From assembly GCA_003427395.1 (NCBI GenBank), contig BFEA01000375.1, positions 615,294 to 639,004 on the forward strand: 23,711 nucleotides of DNA, written 5' to 3'. Positions 15,211 to 23,711 of this stretch are shown here, one piece after another. Position numbers and translations under genes: made by a program. Position 1 is the stretch's first letter; every line of letters starts with the position of its first letter. Below the pieces are notes generated by a model. The model searched no databases, was not told where the DNA came from, and worked only from the letters and a program-made list of their open reading frames with translations. The stretch comes from Chara braunii. Its lineage: Eukaryota; Streptophyta; Charophyceae; Charales; Characeae.

Positions 15211-15761
15211 TCCAGCGCAAAGAACATGACAGTCTCTCGAACATTCACGTTCTTTGTTTCGAAATCCTGCCCAATCCGCCCCTCTTCATCTCTTTTTGTG
15301 CTTGGCTGCAGACGGCTGCGTTCCTCCTCGCCACCCTCATCTCCTCCACGATCTCGCTTGCAAAAAGACTCTCCGGTTTCCATTGTTCCCATTGGTCCAC
15401 CTTCGTTGCCAGGGACATGTTCATCTTCTGTCTGCACACCACTACTCCCCTTCTCGTGTATCATCGATGATATCCGCGGCATCGTCACTTGTCCGGGGAT
15501 CAGCAGCCTGTTTCTTTGTCTGGCCCAATTCTCTCTATGCCTGCTCCACAGGTTGTTGCGGTTCCTCTTTTCCAAACGGCGATATCCACTCCTAGGCCTC
15601 CAGCAGACAGTCCAGCTGCCTGCCGGCAGCCACGACACCATGTCTTATGCCCTTCAGCATTAGATATTCCACCTGTACAACAGGATATGGTCCCTGCCCA
15701 TAGTACACTCCCGATTTCCGGGACAGTCCCTGCTTAGGATGCGGCCCCAAACGTTGAGGGA
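15211..15761. other. Unassigned sequence
   Basis: Several overlapping frames on both strands (65-150 residues) have no recognised motif. Pyrimidine-rich composition explains the Ser/Leu/Pro-rich readings. Confidence 0.3.
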
Positions 15762-16208
15762 GTGGAACATGATCTGCCTGGATTGCAGTTAACTCCACAA
15801 GGCGTAGACCACATGGGGGATCTAAAAATGGCTGACCGGCATCATTTCACAGAAGCACAAATCTGTGCCCCTCCACGCGCAGACCACATGGGTGATCTGC
15901 AAATGACTGACCAGCAAACAACCCAAGACAATTTGTGCTTGCAACACCAGCTGGGTGATCTGCAAATCGTTGGCCAGGATCCGACATACCAGCCTGAGAC
16001 CGCCATCAATCTTTGTGGTCTGACTGCAACTAATATCTGCCTTTATATTTTCCACTGCTTGTTTTATACACCATCAGACTTTGTTGCTATCGCCCTTCAG
16101 CTTGATGCTGACCCCCCCCACGTACCACCAAAGGATTGTAATTATACCAGGGAAACAGGCTTTACCATTGCTGTCCTACAAATAGCAATGAGGGACCTCC
16201 AACTTTAA
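15762..16208 (+). CDS. Hypothetical open frame with repeated H/GDLQ motif, 148 codons
   Basis: The plus frame contains three spaced copies of a DHMGDL[KQ]M / QLGDLQIVGQ motif (DNA copies near 15807, 15880 and 15945), then CGLTATNICL, and a closing TAA at 16206-16208. The repeats preserve reading frame (offsets near 75 and 66), which mildly favours past coding. It is not ATG-proven as a full gene and no family is recognised. Confidence 0.25.
   Translation: MEHDLPGLQLTPQGVDHMGDLKMADRHHFTEAQICAPPRADHMGDLQMTDQQTTQDNLCLQHQLGDLQIVGQDPTYQPETAINLCGLTATNICLYIFHCLFYTPSDFVAIALQLDADPPHVPPKDCNYTRETGFTIAVLQIAMRDLQL
16012..16043 (+). repeat. Dispersed repeat, copy 2
   Basis: TTGTGGTCTGACTGCAACTA matches 14794-14825, about 1.2 kb away, apart from a few substitutions. 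Confidence 0.7.
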
Positions 16209-17123
16209 CTGCGTAATGCTCGAGCAGGTGAGTGGTTTAATCCTCCATCCCACATCTCTGCCTGCATTGTGCACGGACCTGGCTATTACATGGCCATTGT
16301 ACACGCCTTTGACCACTGGGAGTTGTGGGACTACGGCATCATGGTCCATGCCATGACTTGTGCTCCAGCAGGACAATGTACCAACACTCTGCGACCTTCT
16401 CCTTTGCATAGCTACAGACACGGTTTCACTCGGCTGTAGCCGCCATCGTCTCTGTCACAATCACTACAATCAGATGTTTTTTGCATCCATGTGTGTAAAT
16501 GCAATCAGACTCGCTTTCTTCTTCACTTCGCATAGATGCAAACAGATGGCAATTCACACTGGCGCCAAGTGCCCACTCAAAGCTCAGAGATATGGAAACT
16601 AAGAATACAGTTTAGATGCAAACTCGCTTCGATAAGCTATGGCGCATCAACGCCTGTACATCCCAACTCTCATCACTGTGTCCAACACCACTGTTCACAC
16701 ACACTCAACTTTGGATCATCCTGAATACCCCACACACATTCACTGTATCACACACTCGTTCACACACACTAACCCTGTAACACTAGCTATGGCGGCTATG
16801 ACCGCCGGCTATTACTAACTATGGCGCACTGACTCCTTCAAGCCCACTTCGACCTCGGGCACCTGCAGACCACCTCGCACAAGCCGCTCGGGCAGCGCTT
16901 CCGCATGGCTCANGCAGGANTGAATGAATGGCTGGACGNTGCCTCTTGATTTATACTTNTGTAAGTCGTTGGTCTGCTCTTTTTCCACCANGCCCATGGT
17001 GCACACANTCCCTCATGGTACTTGCTGACTGTGCAAAGTGAGACTGGGACTGGGTACCGCTGACTAAGCAAAGTTGGACTCACCACTTGCCCACTTGCCT
17101 CTGACTAAACATGAGAAACTCTC
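16209..17123. other. Unassigned sequence with clustered ambiguous bases
   Basis: No gene is recognised. CTATGGC words occur near 16639, 16791 and 16821. Single N bases occur at 16913, 16920, 16939, 16959, 16991 and 17008, suggesting conflicting reads from a collapsed repeat or alleles. By position this is downstream of the retroelement's coding end, where the 3' LTR would be expected, but no LTR can be matched by eye. Confidence 0.4.
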
Positions 17124-17170
17124 AAAAGGCCACTTCCGGACCTTCCGGAAGTTTGTGGACTTGGCCTTTT
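17124..17170. repeat. Hairpin-forming nested inverted repeat
   Basis: The outer arms AAAAGGCCA (17124-17132) and TGGCCTTTT (17162-17170) pair. Inside them ACTTCCGG and CCGGAAGT also pair. Confidence 0.8.
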
Positions 17171-17171
17171 G

Positions 17172-17233
17172 GGACTGTGGCAGCTACGACCTTAACCTTT
17201 CAGGACTGTAGAAGCTATGACCTTGACCTTTCA
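17172..17233. repeat. Tandem duplication, 31-bp unit
   Basis: GGACTGTGGCAGCTACGACC (17172) and GGACTGTAGAAGCTATGACC (17203) are followed by TT[AG]ACCTTTCAG in both. Confidence 0.85.
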
Positions 17234-17499
17234 GAAACGCTACAGCTACAGCCTCTACACAACTATGACCCCTATTAGACAGACCTACATATCAAACCCC
17301 TACAACTACACAGACCTACGACAGACAACAACCAACTACCAAAACACAGGTCTCGGGTTAAACACTCAAGGGTGAACACGATACTATACATGGGTAAGGT
17401 AAGGTTTGGGGATCGAACTTTGGGCCTGCATCTGTGACTGCAAAAGGTGAAAACCGTTTCACTCCTGCCGGCCTAAATTCGAGGTCCTCCGAGAATACT

Positions 17500-17793
17500 T
17501 TAGTCCAAGGTAGGACCTTTACCTTTCTTATCTCTCTCATAGGCTCGAACTACATCAGGAGCGGTCTCAAGAAGTTTTGTTAATGTAAACCAGCGGTCAT
17601 CCTCCGGTTCTTGAAAAGCGAACCTAACTTTACACTGCTTTTGTGGACGACCTCTGCCTCTTGTTTTGAACACATCTTCACCTATGATGCCGTCAATGTC
17701 GTACCTTCCATCCATGTCCGGAGAGATCATGGACCTTCGTGATGGAAACTGTCGACTTGTGATACAAGGCAACAACTTCGACGCATGAAACAC
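17500..17793 (-). pseudogene. Integrase C-terminal end and chromodomain of the chromovirus
   Basis: The frame starts just after the GPY/F-like region with FHASKLLPC, then runs DGRYDIDGIIGEDVFKTRGR, GRPQKQCKVRFAFQEPEDDR, and WFTLTKLLETAPDVVRAYER. This matches a chromodomain: YDIDGII as the first strand, an RGR-GRPQKQ-KVRF strand, PEDDRW, and a final helix. The usual W-x-G after the KV strand is changed (FAFQ), so the aromatic cage may be incomplete. In chromoviruses this domain guides integration to marked chromatin. Confidence 0.8.
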
Positions 17794-18003
17794 TGGGTAG
17801 GTGTGGAGGTGCGCCGGAATCTCAACTGTGTAGGACGGTCCATCCTCTCCGCCCTTGACTTCTAAGACTGGCCACGGTCCTCGCTATGCGTAACTTTTGC
17901 GAGATGTTCTCCTCAGGAATAAACTCTTTGGACTTGACCCAGACTTAAGTCGCCTACTTGAAACTGTGATGAGCGACGATGCTTATTGGCTTGCTCTATC
18001 ATT
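17794..18003 (-). pseudogene. Integrase GPY/F-like region, frameshifted
   Basis: The minus strand reads RGPWPVLEVKGGEDG, then SYTVEIPAHLHTYPVFHASK, matching the module after the DDE core that precedes the chromodomain in Ty3/gypsy integrases. The preceding sequence needs frame changes to connect to the core. Confidence 0.6.
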
Positions 18004-18417
18004 CTATGTTTGGGCCTTCCTGAGGTTTTCTGTGACGGTAGCAATCTCCTTCTCGTAGTGTAGTGCGAACTCCCTAGTACCGGGCGGTAGCCTGTGAATC
18101 TGATCCCGGTTCAGTCCTTCAAACGGTCTACGCGGTCGAAAGGACTTACGTAACTCATTGGGAGTGCGGCAAGTCGCTACGTGCACACTGTTATTGTATG
18201 CGCTGGCTACCTTGGGAAGCATCTCATCCCAATTAAGCTGATCAGGCCTAATATACATTTTGAGAACTTGCTGCAGGATTTTGTTCATTTGTTCAGTCTG
18301 ACCGTCAGTCTCAGGGTGACAGTCAGATGACATTAACAACCTAGAGCCATAGACTCTTATCAACTCTTGCGAGTTCAGACTAGTGAACCTAGTATCTCTG
18401 TCACTAACTATCAACAA
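18004..18417 (-). pseudogene. Integrase catalytic core, second half
   Basis: The open frame begins LIVSDRDTRFTS (second catalytic Asp of the DDE triad), then has SSDCHPETDGQTEQMNKILQ, whose last Glu before QMN is the catalytic Glu, and WDEMLPKVASAYNNSVHVAT. These are the standard Ty3/gypsy motifs (SDRD, HPQTDGQTE). The C-terminal part has the Pro/Arg-rich linker leading to the GPY/F module. Confidence 0.9.
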
Positions 18418-18760
18418 CGGGAGACCATGTTCACTAACCCAATGATCAAAGAACTTGTCTAAACTAAATTTGTCCGTGCCTTTGCGGGTGAAGGAATAAA
18501 GACTGCATATTTACTAAATCTATCAACTACAACCACGACCTGGCTCGTGGCATGCCTACTCTCGACCCCAACATCCATAATGTCAATGGACACATAATCT
18601 CCGGGTCCTATGGGAATAGGCAAGGGTCTGAGAAGACCAAGAGGGGCCCGTGTAGTAGTCTTATTACGTTGACAAACTTTGCAACTGCGTACATACTATA
18701 AGCAGTTGACTTTCATATCGGCCATGTATACGCGCGCATGAGGTTGGCTAATGTCTTTTG
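18418..18760 (-). pseudogene. Integrase zinc-binding end and first half of the core, with stops
   Basis: A C-x2-C motif (SCKVCQRNK) follows a stop. Then come PLGLLRPLPIPIGPGDYVSI and DIMDVG, the last holding the first catalytic Asp, and VVVVDRFSKYAVF. An in-frame TAG after ARTNLV and another stop before the Cys pair break the frame, so no continuous integrase is made. Confidence 0.85.
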
Positions 18761-19348
18761 TCAACCAAAATGCCCCTCTGTATCGTGACATTCCCCTAAG
18801 ATCAAACTACGGATCTCTTCGCTGTCGGGAACGCACAAGCGGTCAGCTACGTTAGTCTTCTCAAATAGTAACCCGTCTGTAGTGCGGTAGTCCTGCTTAG
18901 TCTTTGGAGACTCCTTAACTCTCTTGAGGAGATCACTATAAATAGGGTCCTGTGCATATGCCTCTTTGACTTTTTGTTGCAAGTCTCTCCCTATATCCAA
19001 ATAGTGAACTATCGCTCCAAAGTAATCAACTCTTCTCCTTAGAGCATCCGCGACTACATTATATTTCCCTTGTACTGGCTTAAGCTCAAAGTCATATTGA
19101 TCTATCTCCGCGGCCCACCTAGTAAGCTTAGGTGTCATCTTGGCCTGTGTCTTCAACCACCTTAGTGTCTCGTGGTCGGAATAGACTTTGAAGTNCCTCC
19201 CAAGCAAGTAGTGCTTCCAGTGATCTAATGCTTGCCTAAGAGCGTAGAGTTCCCTCTCATAGGTTGATGTCGCTACCTTCTCTAAAGGCATCTTAGCAGA
19301 CATGAACTCTACGGGTCTATACCCATTGCGATCATCTTGCTGTAACAC
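18761..19348 (-). pseudogene. RNase H and start of the integrase zinc finger
   Basis: A 195-codon open frame includes STYERELYALRQALDHWKHY, FKVYSDHETLRWLK, RWAAEIDQYDFELKPVQGKY and NVVADAL, the Ty3/gypsy RNase H signature (ERE, SDH, ADAL). It continues through a linker to CHDTEGHFG, the first half of the integrase HHCC finger, where a stop follows. One N at 19195 leaves a residue unknown. Confidence 0.92.
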
Positions 19349-19571
19349 AACACCTATCCCATACCGACTTGCGTCAGTGGTGACAACAAAAGGTAAAGAT
19401 GAATCAGCTACCTTGAGGACTGGATACTCTATTAAGGCCTACTTTTGTACAGTCTCTATCCCACTCCCAGATTGCTTCGTTCTTTAACAACCTGCGAAGG
19501 GGTGCAGCGAGAGTAGAAAAGTTCCTCATGAACTTTCTATAGTAGTTGGCTAGGCTTAGAAACGACCGCAA
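19349..19571 (-). pseudogene. RT thumb/connection region, frameshifted
   Basis: The minus strand reads RSFLSLANYYRKFMRNFSTL, then AAPLRRLLKNEAIWEW. This is the conserved segment between RT and RNase H (FLGLxNYYRxFIxxFS). It is in a different frame from the RT fragment before it. Confidence 0.85.
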
Positions 19572-19931
19572 TTATGTCAATGTGCGGGGCGTAGGCCAAT
19601 CTCTGATCATTGCTATCTTATTATCTTCGGGTTTTATACCGTCTCCATCTAAGACGTGGCCCAAGTACAAGACTTGTGTCTTGGCCCACTCACACTTTTT
19701 TGCGTTGATCTTAAAGTTAGCTTCTCTCAGCTTCTCCAAGACCTGCCTCAGATGGCCCTCATGCTCCTGGAGGGTCTTACTAAACACTTGAATATCATCT
19801 AGATACACTACGACGAATCTATCTAACCACGGCCTAAACAGATCATTCATACAACGCTTGAATGTAGTTGGCGCATTGGTTAGTCCAAAAGGCATCACTA
19901 TAAACTCGTAGTGCCCATATCTAGTCCGCAA
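19572..19931 (-). pseudogene. Reverse transcriptase, C-terminal fragment
   Basis: The frame opens at RTRYGHYEFIVMPFGLTNAP and contains RFVVVYLDDIQVFSKTLQEH with the YLDD catalytic pair. It ends with KKCEWAKTQVLYLGHVLDGD and GIKPEDNKIAMI. Everything N-terminal to RTRYGHYEF, including the DLRSGYHQ-type segment with the first catalytic Asp, is absent: sequence just upstream is protease. The deletion removes roughly the first half of RT, which makes this copy non-autonomous. Confidence 0.93.
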
Positions 19932-20500
19932 TGCTGCACTCGTGCTCTCTCAAGTGGAGTGTGGCCTCTGCTGCCTCTCCCAGTGCATTCCTAGGACCAT
20001 GTCAAAAGGAAGGCTGTCCTCTACGAGGAGAGTCAGGGAATGAAGAACCTTTTCTACCTTCCCATCCTTCTCTAAGCGGAAGTACGCTTGGACTCCCTCT
20101 ACATAATCCTCGATGCGCATAGTGCGATTGTCTGCGAGGATACCGACTATAGGGTACTCTAGCTTTTTGACTTCAACTTCTGCAACGCTTTTCTACTGAT
20201 ATTGCTGTGGGTGGCCCCGCTGTCTATAAGGGCCCGTACTCTACCTCTAAAGACCTTTATATCCATTGAAACTAGTTGTCCTTTCACGACCTTCTTCATC
20301 TTGGCCCAGGCAGGCATCCTCTCCTTCAATTATTCTGCCACGCCTGTGAGGGAAGTGCCTAGAGAGACTCTAGCACAAGCAGTCTCTGGACAACTATCTA
20401 GGAACTGGCCAACAACCTCTGCCATAGACACATGTGGTTTGGGAGTTTCTGTGTGGTGCGCGCACTCTTCTCCACATGGTCTAGGCGTAAGGGCAGTTGC
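19932..20500 (-). pseudogene. Retroviral-type aspartic protease, frameshifted
   Basis: On the minus strand KGQLVSMDIKVFRGRVRALI leads to DSGATHSNIS (DSGA catalytic motif, plus positions 20213-20224). A one-base frame change after LQKLKSKK then leads to LEYPIVGILADNRTMRIEDY and later DMVLGMHW, the protease C-terminal motif. An in-frame TAA lies upstream near 20334. The end joins straight to RT at about 19935, marking the deletion. Confidence 0.85.
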
Positions 20501-20505
20501 AACCC

Positions 20506-21776
20506 CTACCGGTGGTTGCCTTTTGCTGCCTGTGCAGGAAACCGGGCTTCTCTATACTTGGGGCAATATTTTATAACATGCTCGGGATCACCGCAATAAA
20601 TGCACTGATCCTGGTTTATGCGACGCTGCCACACAGTCTGTTCTAAGCCCAAATCTTCCCAAGGCCTGCCTTGCGGCAAGCCAGGGTGCCATCCACCCCT
20701 CCTATAAGGTGATCGATTAAAACTAGAGTGGTTTTGCGGGGGACCTTGACCACTACCTCCCGCTTGGTGGCCTCCTCTACCACCAACCCCCTGATCGCCC
20801 TGTCCACGACCACCAGAGATCCGGCCCCCTTGGCCCTGGCCTCTCCCACTTCCTTGCGGCCTCCCTCCAGCCGCGACAGCAGCATAAGTCCTCCCCTGAC
20901 CCACACTACTATCATCCTCTTCGAGACCCCATTCTATCTGATCGTATGGGACCTCTTCCATACCACCCTCGTCTAATGTAAGGATCAGGTGATCCTTGCC
21001 CTTAACCTGATTTGAGATGGTACGACCTTTCCACATTTTGCCCTTATACAAGTCCTTATGCCAGAAAGTGGAAACTGACATGGATTGCGCCTCATACGCT
21101 ACCACTTCCCTACTCAAGATATCGTAGGTCATGGTAGCCTCTCTACTCTTCTCAAAGAGGTGCACACATAAAGGCTCATGCATGACGCAGTAGAATAGGT
21201 TGACTAATTGGGTCTCAGTGACCCCATGATCAGGAACAGTGACTAACTCATCCATGACGCCCTTGAGTGCCCTGGCACTCCTCCATTGGCGAGAATGAAT
21301 GGTCTGCAGTTTGTCAGAAGCTCTAACGCTTCGTGTGCCATCTGCAAACCTTTCGCGTAATAATTTGAAGAACTCACTGAGGGGAGTGAACGCGGAATAG
21401 GCAACCATGTCGTTATTGCAATTAGCAGCGCGACAAAGCGACCTGGCGAAGCTTGCTGCTTCGTCTTTGAGAGCATGGAAGGCTATGAGGACATGTTCGT
21501 CAGGAGATGTCTTTTGCTGATGCACGTAGGAGTTCACCTCCCAATTATTGAAGTTCTCCTCCTTCTTCCCACTGTAGGAATCGGGGAACTTCACCTTCAC
21601 GGGCTCCCTATGGGGATGTGCTTCCTCCTCTTTTGGTGCAGCCAACTTTGCGCCCTCTATGGCGCTGGTAGAGAATAGCTCTGTGCTGTCTAACCTCGTC
21701 TGCACTTCTGAGCCCATGTGCATGATTATTTCACGTGCCAATCTCCGAACCCCAATCGAATTGATCGCAGGGCTTT
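20506..21776 (-). CDS. Gag polyprotein (main open frame) with CCHC zinc knuckle
   Basis: This is the longest uninterrupted frame of the element. It opens after a stop near 21776 and has no ATG until MHMGSEVQ, so its real start lies in the broken N-terminal part. The order is a helical capsid-like region (HVLIAFHALKDEAASFARSL, then SEFFKLLRERFADGTRSV), a Gly/Arg/Gln-rich stretch, and a knuckle CIYCGDPEHVIKYCP with C-x2-C-x4-H-x4-C spacing. Gag packages the element's RNA in virus-like particles; the knuckle binds nucleic acid. The stop is at 20506-20508, just before the protease. Confidence 0.88.
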
Positions 21777-21872
21777 ATCCGGACTCCTCCCAAATTGGTA
21801 TTGCTCCTCCTGAGCTTGCGCCAGGCGTTCTATATTCCTCGCCATCACTTCCATCTTTCCCTACCAATCCGC

Positions 21873-22516
21873 CTATGCCTCCATCTGCACCCTTGGTTGT
21901 TTCACCTCCTCTAGTTCTTTCGCGGCCTTACTCGCTGCCTCCATCCTTTTCTTCCTCTCCCTGGTCAGACGCAACCTCCACTCCAACTTTTTCTCCTCCT
22001 CTATCCTCTGCCGTTTGAAAGGATCTTCCTCGGCTTCCAACTGTTTAACGACCGCCTGCTGTTCTTCCCTGGGAACATATAACATCTCCGCCTCCTCTTC
22101 TCCCAGAGACATATTAGCAACCCATTCGGAAACCTTCTTTTCCAGCCAGGAATCCTCTTTCTTTGTGCCACTCGTCTCGCCTCTGTCCCTGATACTTCTT
22201 CTAATCAGGGGCACTTCTTCTTCCACCTTTTTCTCTCCTTTCAAACTCTTCCTCCAATTTCTTCCTTTTTGCGGCCTGCTCCTCCAGTAAGGCCAACTTT
22301 TTGGCCTGTCTCACAACCTCCTCCTTCTTGGCCTTCTGCTCGGCCAAGATTCTCGCAGCCTCCTCCTCTTGGTCCTTCGTGTAAGGAGTGGTACTAACAC
22401 CACCTCTAGTCTCTACTCTACACGTAAACGTGTTCCAGAACCTAATGGAAAGAGGAGATGCCAGAGGGTCCCCTAGAGGGAGAACCCCACGAGCAGACCG
22501 TACATAGGGTAGTCAT
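21873..22516 (-). pseudogene. Gag N-terminal coiled-coil region, frameshifted
   Basis: Two frames meet at about 22245. The first, open from about 22516 to 22245, includes GGVSTTPYTKDQEEEAARIL and a Lys/Glu-rich helix. The second, 22244-21873, includes EEEKKLEWRLRLTRERKKRM and EAASKAAKELEEVK and then stops. Long charged heptad-like stretches suggest a coiled coil. Both belong N-terminal to the main Gag frame, from which they are separated by a stop and about 100 bases out of frame. Similar charged regions occur, as I recall, in Chara retroelement proteins. Confidence 0.65.
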
Positions 22517-23221
22517 CCATGGTGTTAGGTGCACGACACAGCTGTCCCACTCTTCACCACTTAGACCTACCCACACGACTGACTAACTGACTGTCTAAGG
22601 ATCACAAAAGTCTTACCCTTTGATCCAGCGAGGTTACCACGGCCGACGAAAGCTTTCGCCACCACTGTCCTTAACAAACTAGACCAGATGCCCAACACCT
22701 GCGGTCAATCCCACCTGGCTTTCTCTTCGGTTCAAAACTCTGTCAACTATGGTCACTAGCCTAGACCTACTTCTAAGCTGTCACTACAGGACCTCAGCGC
22801 TGATCAGGAGGCATTTAAGGAGATCCCCCATAACTCCTCCGGAATTGTTTAACATCGCAAACAGGACGGCGCGATCAGCAAATCCTCTCAACACTTAGAC
22901 AGCTGGTTGTGCAGCCTACAACTCGTATTTTGGGTCACCCATGCCACACTATTCAGCCCGCCGGTCTGTACCGGTCCTTGGGAGGGTTTGTCCTCCGGGA
23001 CGTTTCAGTCGCCAGACATGGAATTAAGCCCTACTCAGCCCGTGTGGGTTTGGTCAACGAAGCTCTACGACCTCATACACGGAGTTCCTATCACCTGGAC
23101 AGAAGAGACTCGATGCAGAAAGAAGAGACAAACAGACTCAGCAAGTACCATGGGGTGAGTGCACATCCATAGGGCGAGGGGATAGGTTGAAGGCTTGGCA
23201 AGAATATACCAAGTCCAGCTT
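22517..23221. other. Unassigned sequence upstream of gag (possible leader or LTR zone)
   Basis: By position this should hold the 5' leader and LTR of the chromovirus. I found no segment here matching 16.2-17.5 kb, and no tRNA-type primer-binding site. Small plus-strand frames (near 22907-23172) have no motif. Confidence 0.4.
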
Positions 23222-23411
23222 GGTCAATTTCACGGTCAACGGCTCCGGTCAACGTCTTGGTCAATGTCGTGGTCAATGCCGGTCAACCCCTGAGTCAACG
23301 CCCGGTCAACTTTGATCAACTCCCCGGTCAACGCCTTGGTCAACACGTTGGTCAACACGTTGGTCAACCCCAGTCAACTCTCAATCAACTCCCAGTCAAC
23401 ACCTCGGTAAA
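23222..23411. promoter_or_regulatory. Array of about 17 GGTCAA (W-box core) motifs, period about 12 bp
   Basis: GTCAA occurs at 23223, 23235, 23248, 23260, 23272, 23282, 23294, 23305, 23327, 23339, 23351, 23363, 23373 and 23395. Single-base variants fill the remaining slots at 23315, 23384 and 23407. Steps are 10-13 bases, mostly 12. Eleven are GGTCAA, the complement of TTGACC, the W-box core bound by plant WRKY factors. As DNA it is a degenerate minisatellite; a regulatory role upstream of the frame at 23555 is inference. Confidence 0.5.
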
Positions 23412-23414
23412 CTC

Positions 23415-23640
23415 GGCTATGGCTGCCGAACCCTTGTCTCCCTTCAACCTTCATTTCGCCTTCTCCCTCCTTCCTTCTTTCTCACTTTCTTTCTCCTCCA
23501 CCCCGGCTATGGCTTCTTTCTCCTTTGTCGTTCCTCCCTTCCTCTTCCTCAGCTATGGCTTCTCTTTCCTCCTTCGTCTCTCCCTCCTCCTTCACTAGTC
23601 TTCTTTCTTCTACCTCCATATCCAAGCTCCGCGGCTATGG
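23415..23640 (+). repeat. Spaced GCTATGGC repeats in CT-rich sequence
   Basis: [CA]?GCTATGGC[TC] words centre on ATGs at 23419, 23509, 23555 and 23637, separated by CT-rich sequence. Each places an ATG in the plant-favoured ATGGC context, but not all in one frame. Confidence 0.6.
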
Positions 23641-23665
23641 CCGCCTTTTTCCTTGGACCGCACAA

Positions 23666-23711
<46 letters not shown>
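23555..23711 (+). CDS. Candidate 5' exon encoding a plastid-transit-like N-terminus, runs off window
   Basis: The ATG at 23555 in context AGCTATGGCT starts a frame reading MASLSSFVSPSSFTSLLSST, then SISKLRGYGRLFPWTAQQSS, then into the (TC)n tract without a stop. The MAS start, about one-third Ser/Thr, no Asp or Glu, and Lys/Arg only after residue 20 are typical of chloroplast transit peptides. The caution is that CT-rich DNA gives Ser/Leu/Phe/Pro in every frame; two neighbouring ATGs (23419, 23509) open a different frame ending at 23598. No mature protein is in view, so function cannot be stated. Confidence 0.35.
23671..23711. repeat. (TC)n microsatellite at right edge
   Basis: About 20 TC units run to the end of the window. 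Confidence 0.97.

Larger units (their letters stand above)
17500..22516 (-). mobile_element. Decayed Ty3/gypsy chromovirus (Gag-PR-RT-RH-IN-chromodomain)
   Basis: Reading right to left, the minus strand carries a coiled-coil Gag N-terminal region, Gag with a CCHC knuckle, an aspartic protease (DSGA), an RT fragment (YLDD), RNase H, integrase (zinc-binding, DDE core, GPY/F-like region) and a chromodomain. This is the Ty3/gypsy order, and the C-terminal chromodomain places it with chromoviruses. Stops and frameshifts are scattered throughout, and the N-terminal half of RT is deleted between PR and RT. No LTR pair, primer-binding site or polypurine tract could be matched by eye, so the outer limits are unknown; coordinates cover only the coding part. 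Confidence 0.93.

Noticed and set aside
14850-15470. 206-residue Ala/Val/Ser/Thr-rich frame as a gene
   Set aside because: Most of it is the 15-bp minisatellite, whose period keeps both strands open. There is no independent coding support.
16209-17500. 3' LTR of the chromovirus
   Set aside because: It lies in the right position, but no matching segment is visible at 22.3-23.7 kb, so an LTR is not called.
23222-23411. CRISPR-like array
   Set aside because: The unit is about 12 bases with no separate repeat and spacer, in a eukaryotic context. It is a minisatellite or cis-element array.

Overview
This looks like a repeat-rich, gene-poor nuclear window from a plant or streptophyte alga. Evidence: plant-type U6 snRNA sequences, a chromodomain Ty3/gypsy element, a non-LTR (LINE) 3' end with its target-site duplication, tRNA-derived SINE-like pieces, many (AG)n/(CT)n/(CA)n microsatellites, and no bacterial-style operons. 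The gag N-terminal region reminds me of retroelement proteins in the Chara braunii draft genome; that is recollection, so the species call is tentative.

Layout. 0-2.1 kb: debris of protein-coding sequence, namely a fragment resembling the histidine box of a ubiquitin-specific protease, two related Cys/His-rich fragments, and a three-frame degenerate coding stretch. 2.1-5.6 kb: short tandem duplications, an inverted repeat, a G-quadruplex-type G run and a SINE-like foldback. 5.6-6.7 kb: unrecognised open frames. 6.7-10.2 kb: the most structured block, with four copies (plus one solo end) of a small foldback element, six U6-derived sequences in both orientations, and a 5'-truncated LINE between near-identical 25-bp direct repeats. 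10.2-14.2 kb: mostly unrecognised sequence, a perfect 15-bp hairpin, one candidate coiled-coil exon on the minus strand, a 405-base assembly gap inside a (TC)n tract, and a cluster of TTGTATTCG motifs. 14.67-14.74 kb: a Nextera mate-pair junction adaptor left in the assembly, followed by 34 bases copied from 7032-7065. 14.8-16.2 kb: a 15-bp minisatellite and a repetitive open frame. 17.5-22.5 kb: a decayed minus-strand chromovirus with order Gag-PR-RT-RNase H-IN-chromodomain; it has frameshifts, stops and a deletion removing the N-terminal half of RT, and I could not see LTRs. 23.2-23.7 kb: a roughly 12-bp-period array of GGTCAA (W-box core) motifs, then a CT-rich stretch with repeated GCTATGGC motifs, including an open frame that reads like a plastid transit peptide and runs off the window.

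No complete host gene is evident. The possible host genes are the candidate 5' exon at the right edge and the candidate exon near 11.2-11.35 kb. The rest is mobile-element sequence, repeats and decayed coding sequence. The features do not form a pathway; what links them is retroposition (LINE, SINE-like and A-tailed U6 copies), foldback-element spread and LTR-retrotransposon decay.
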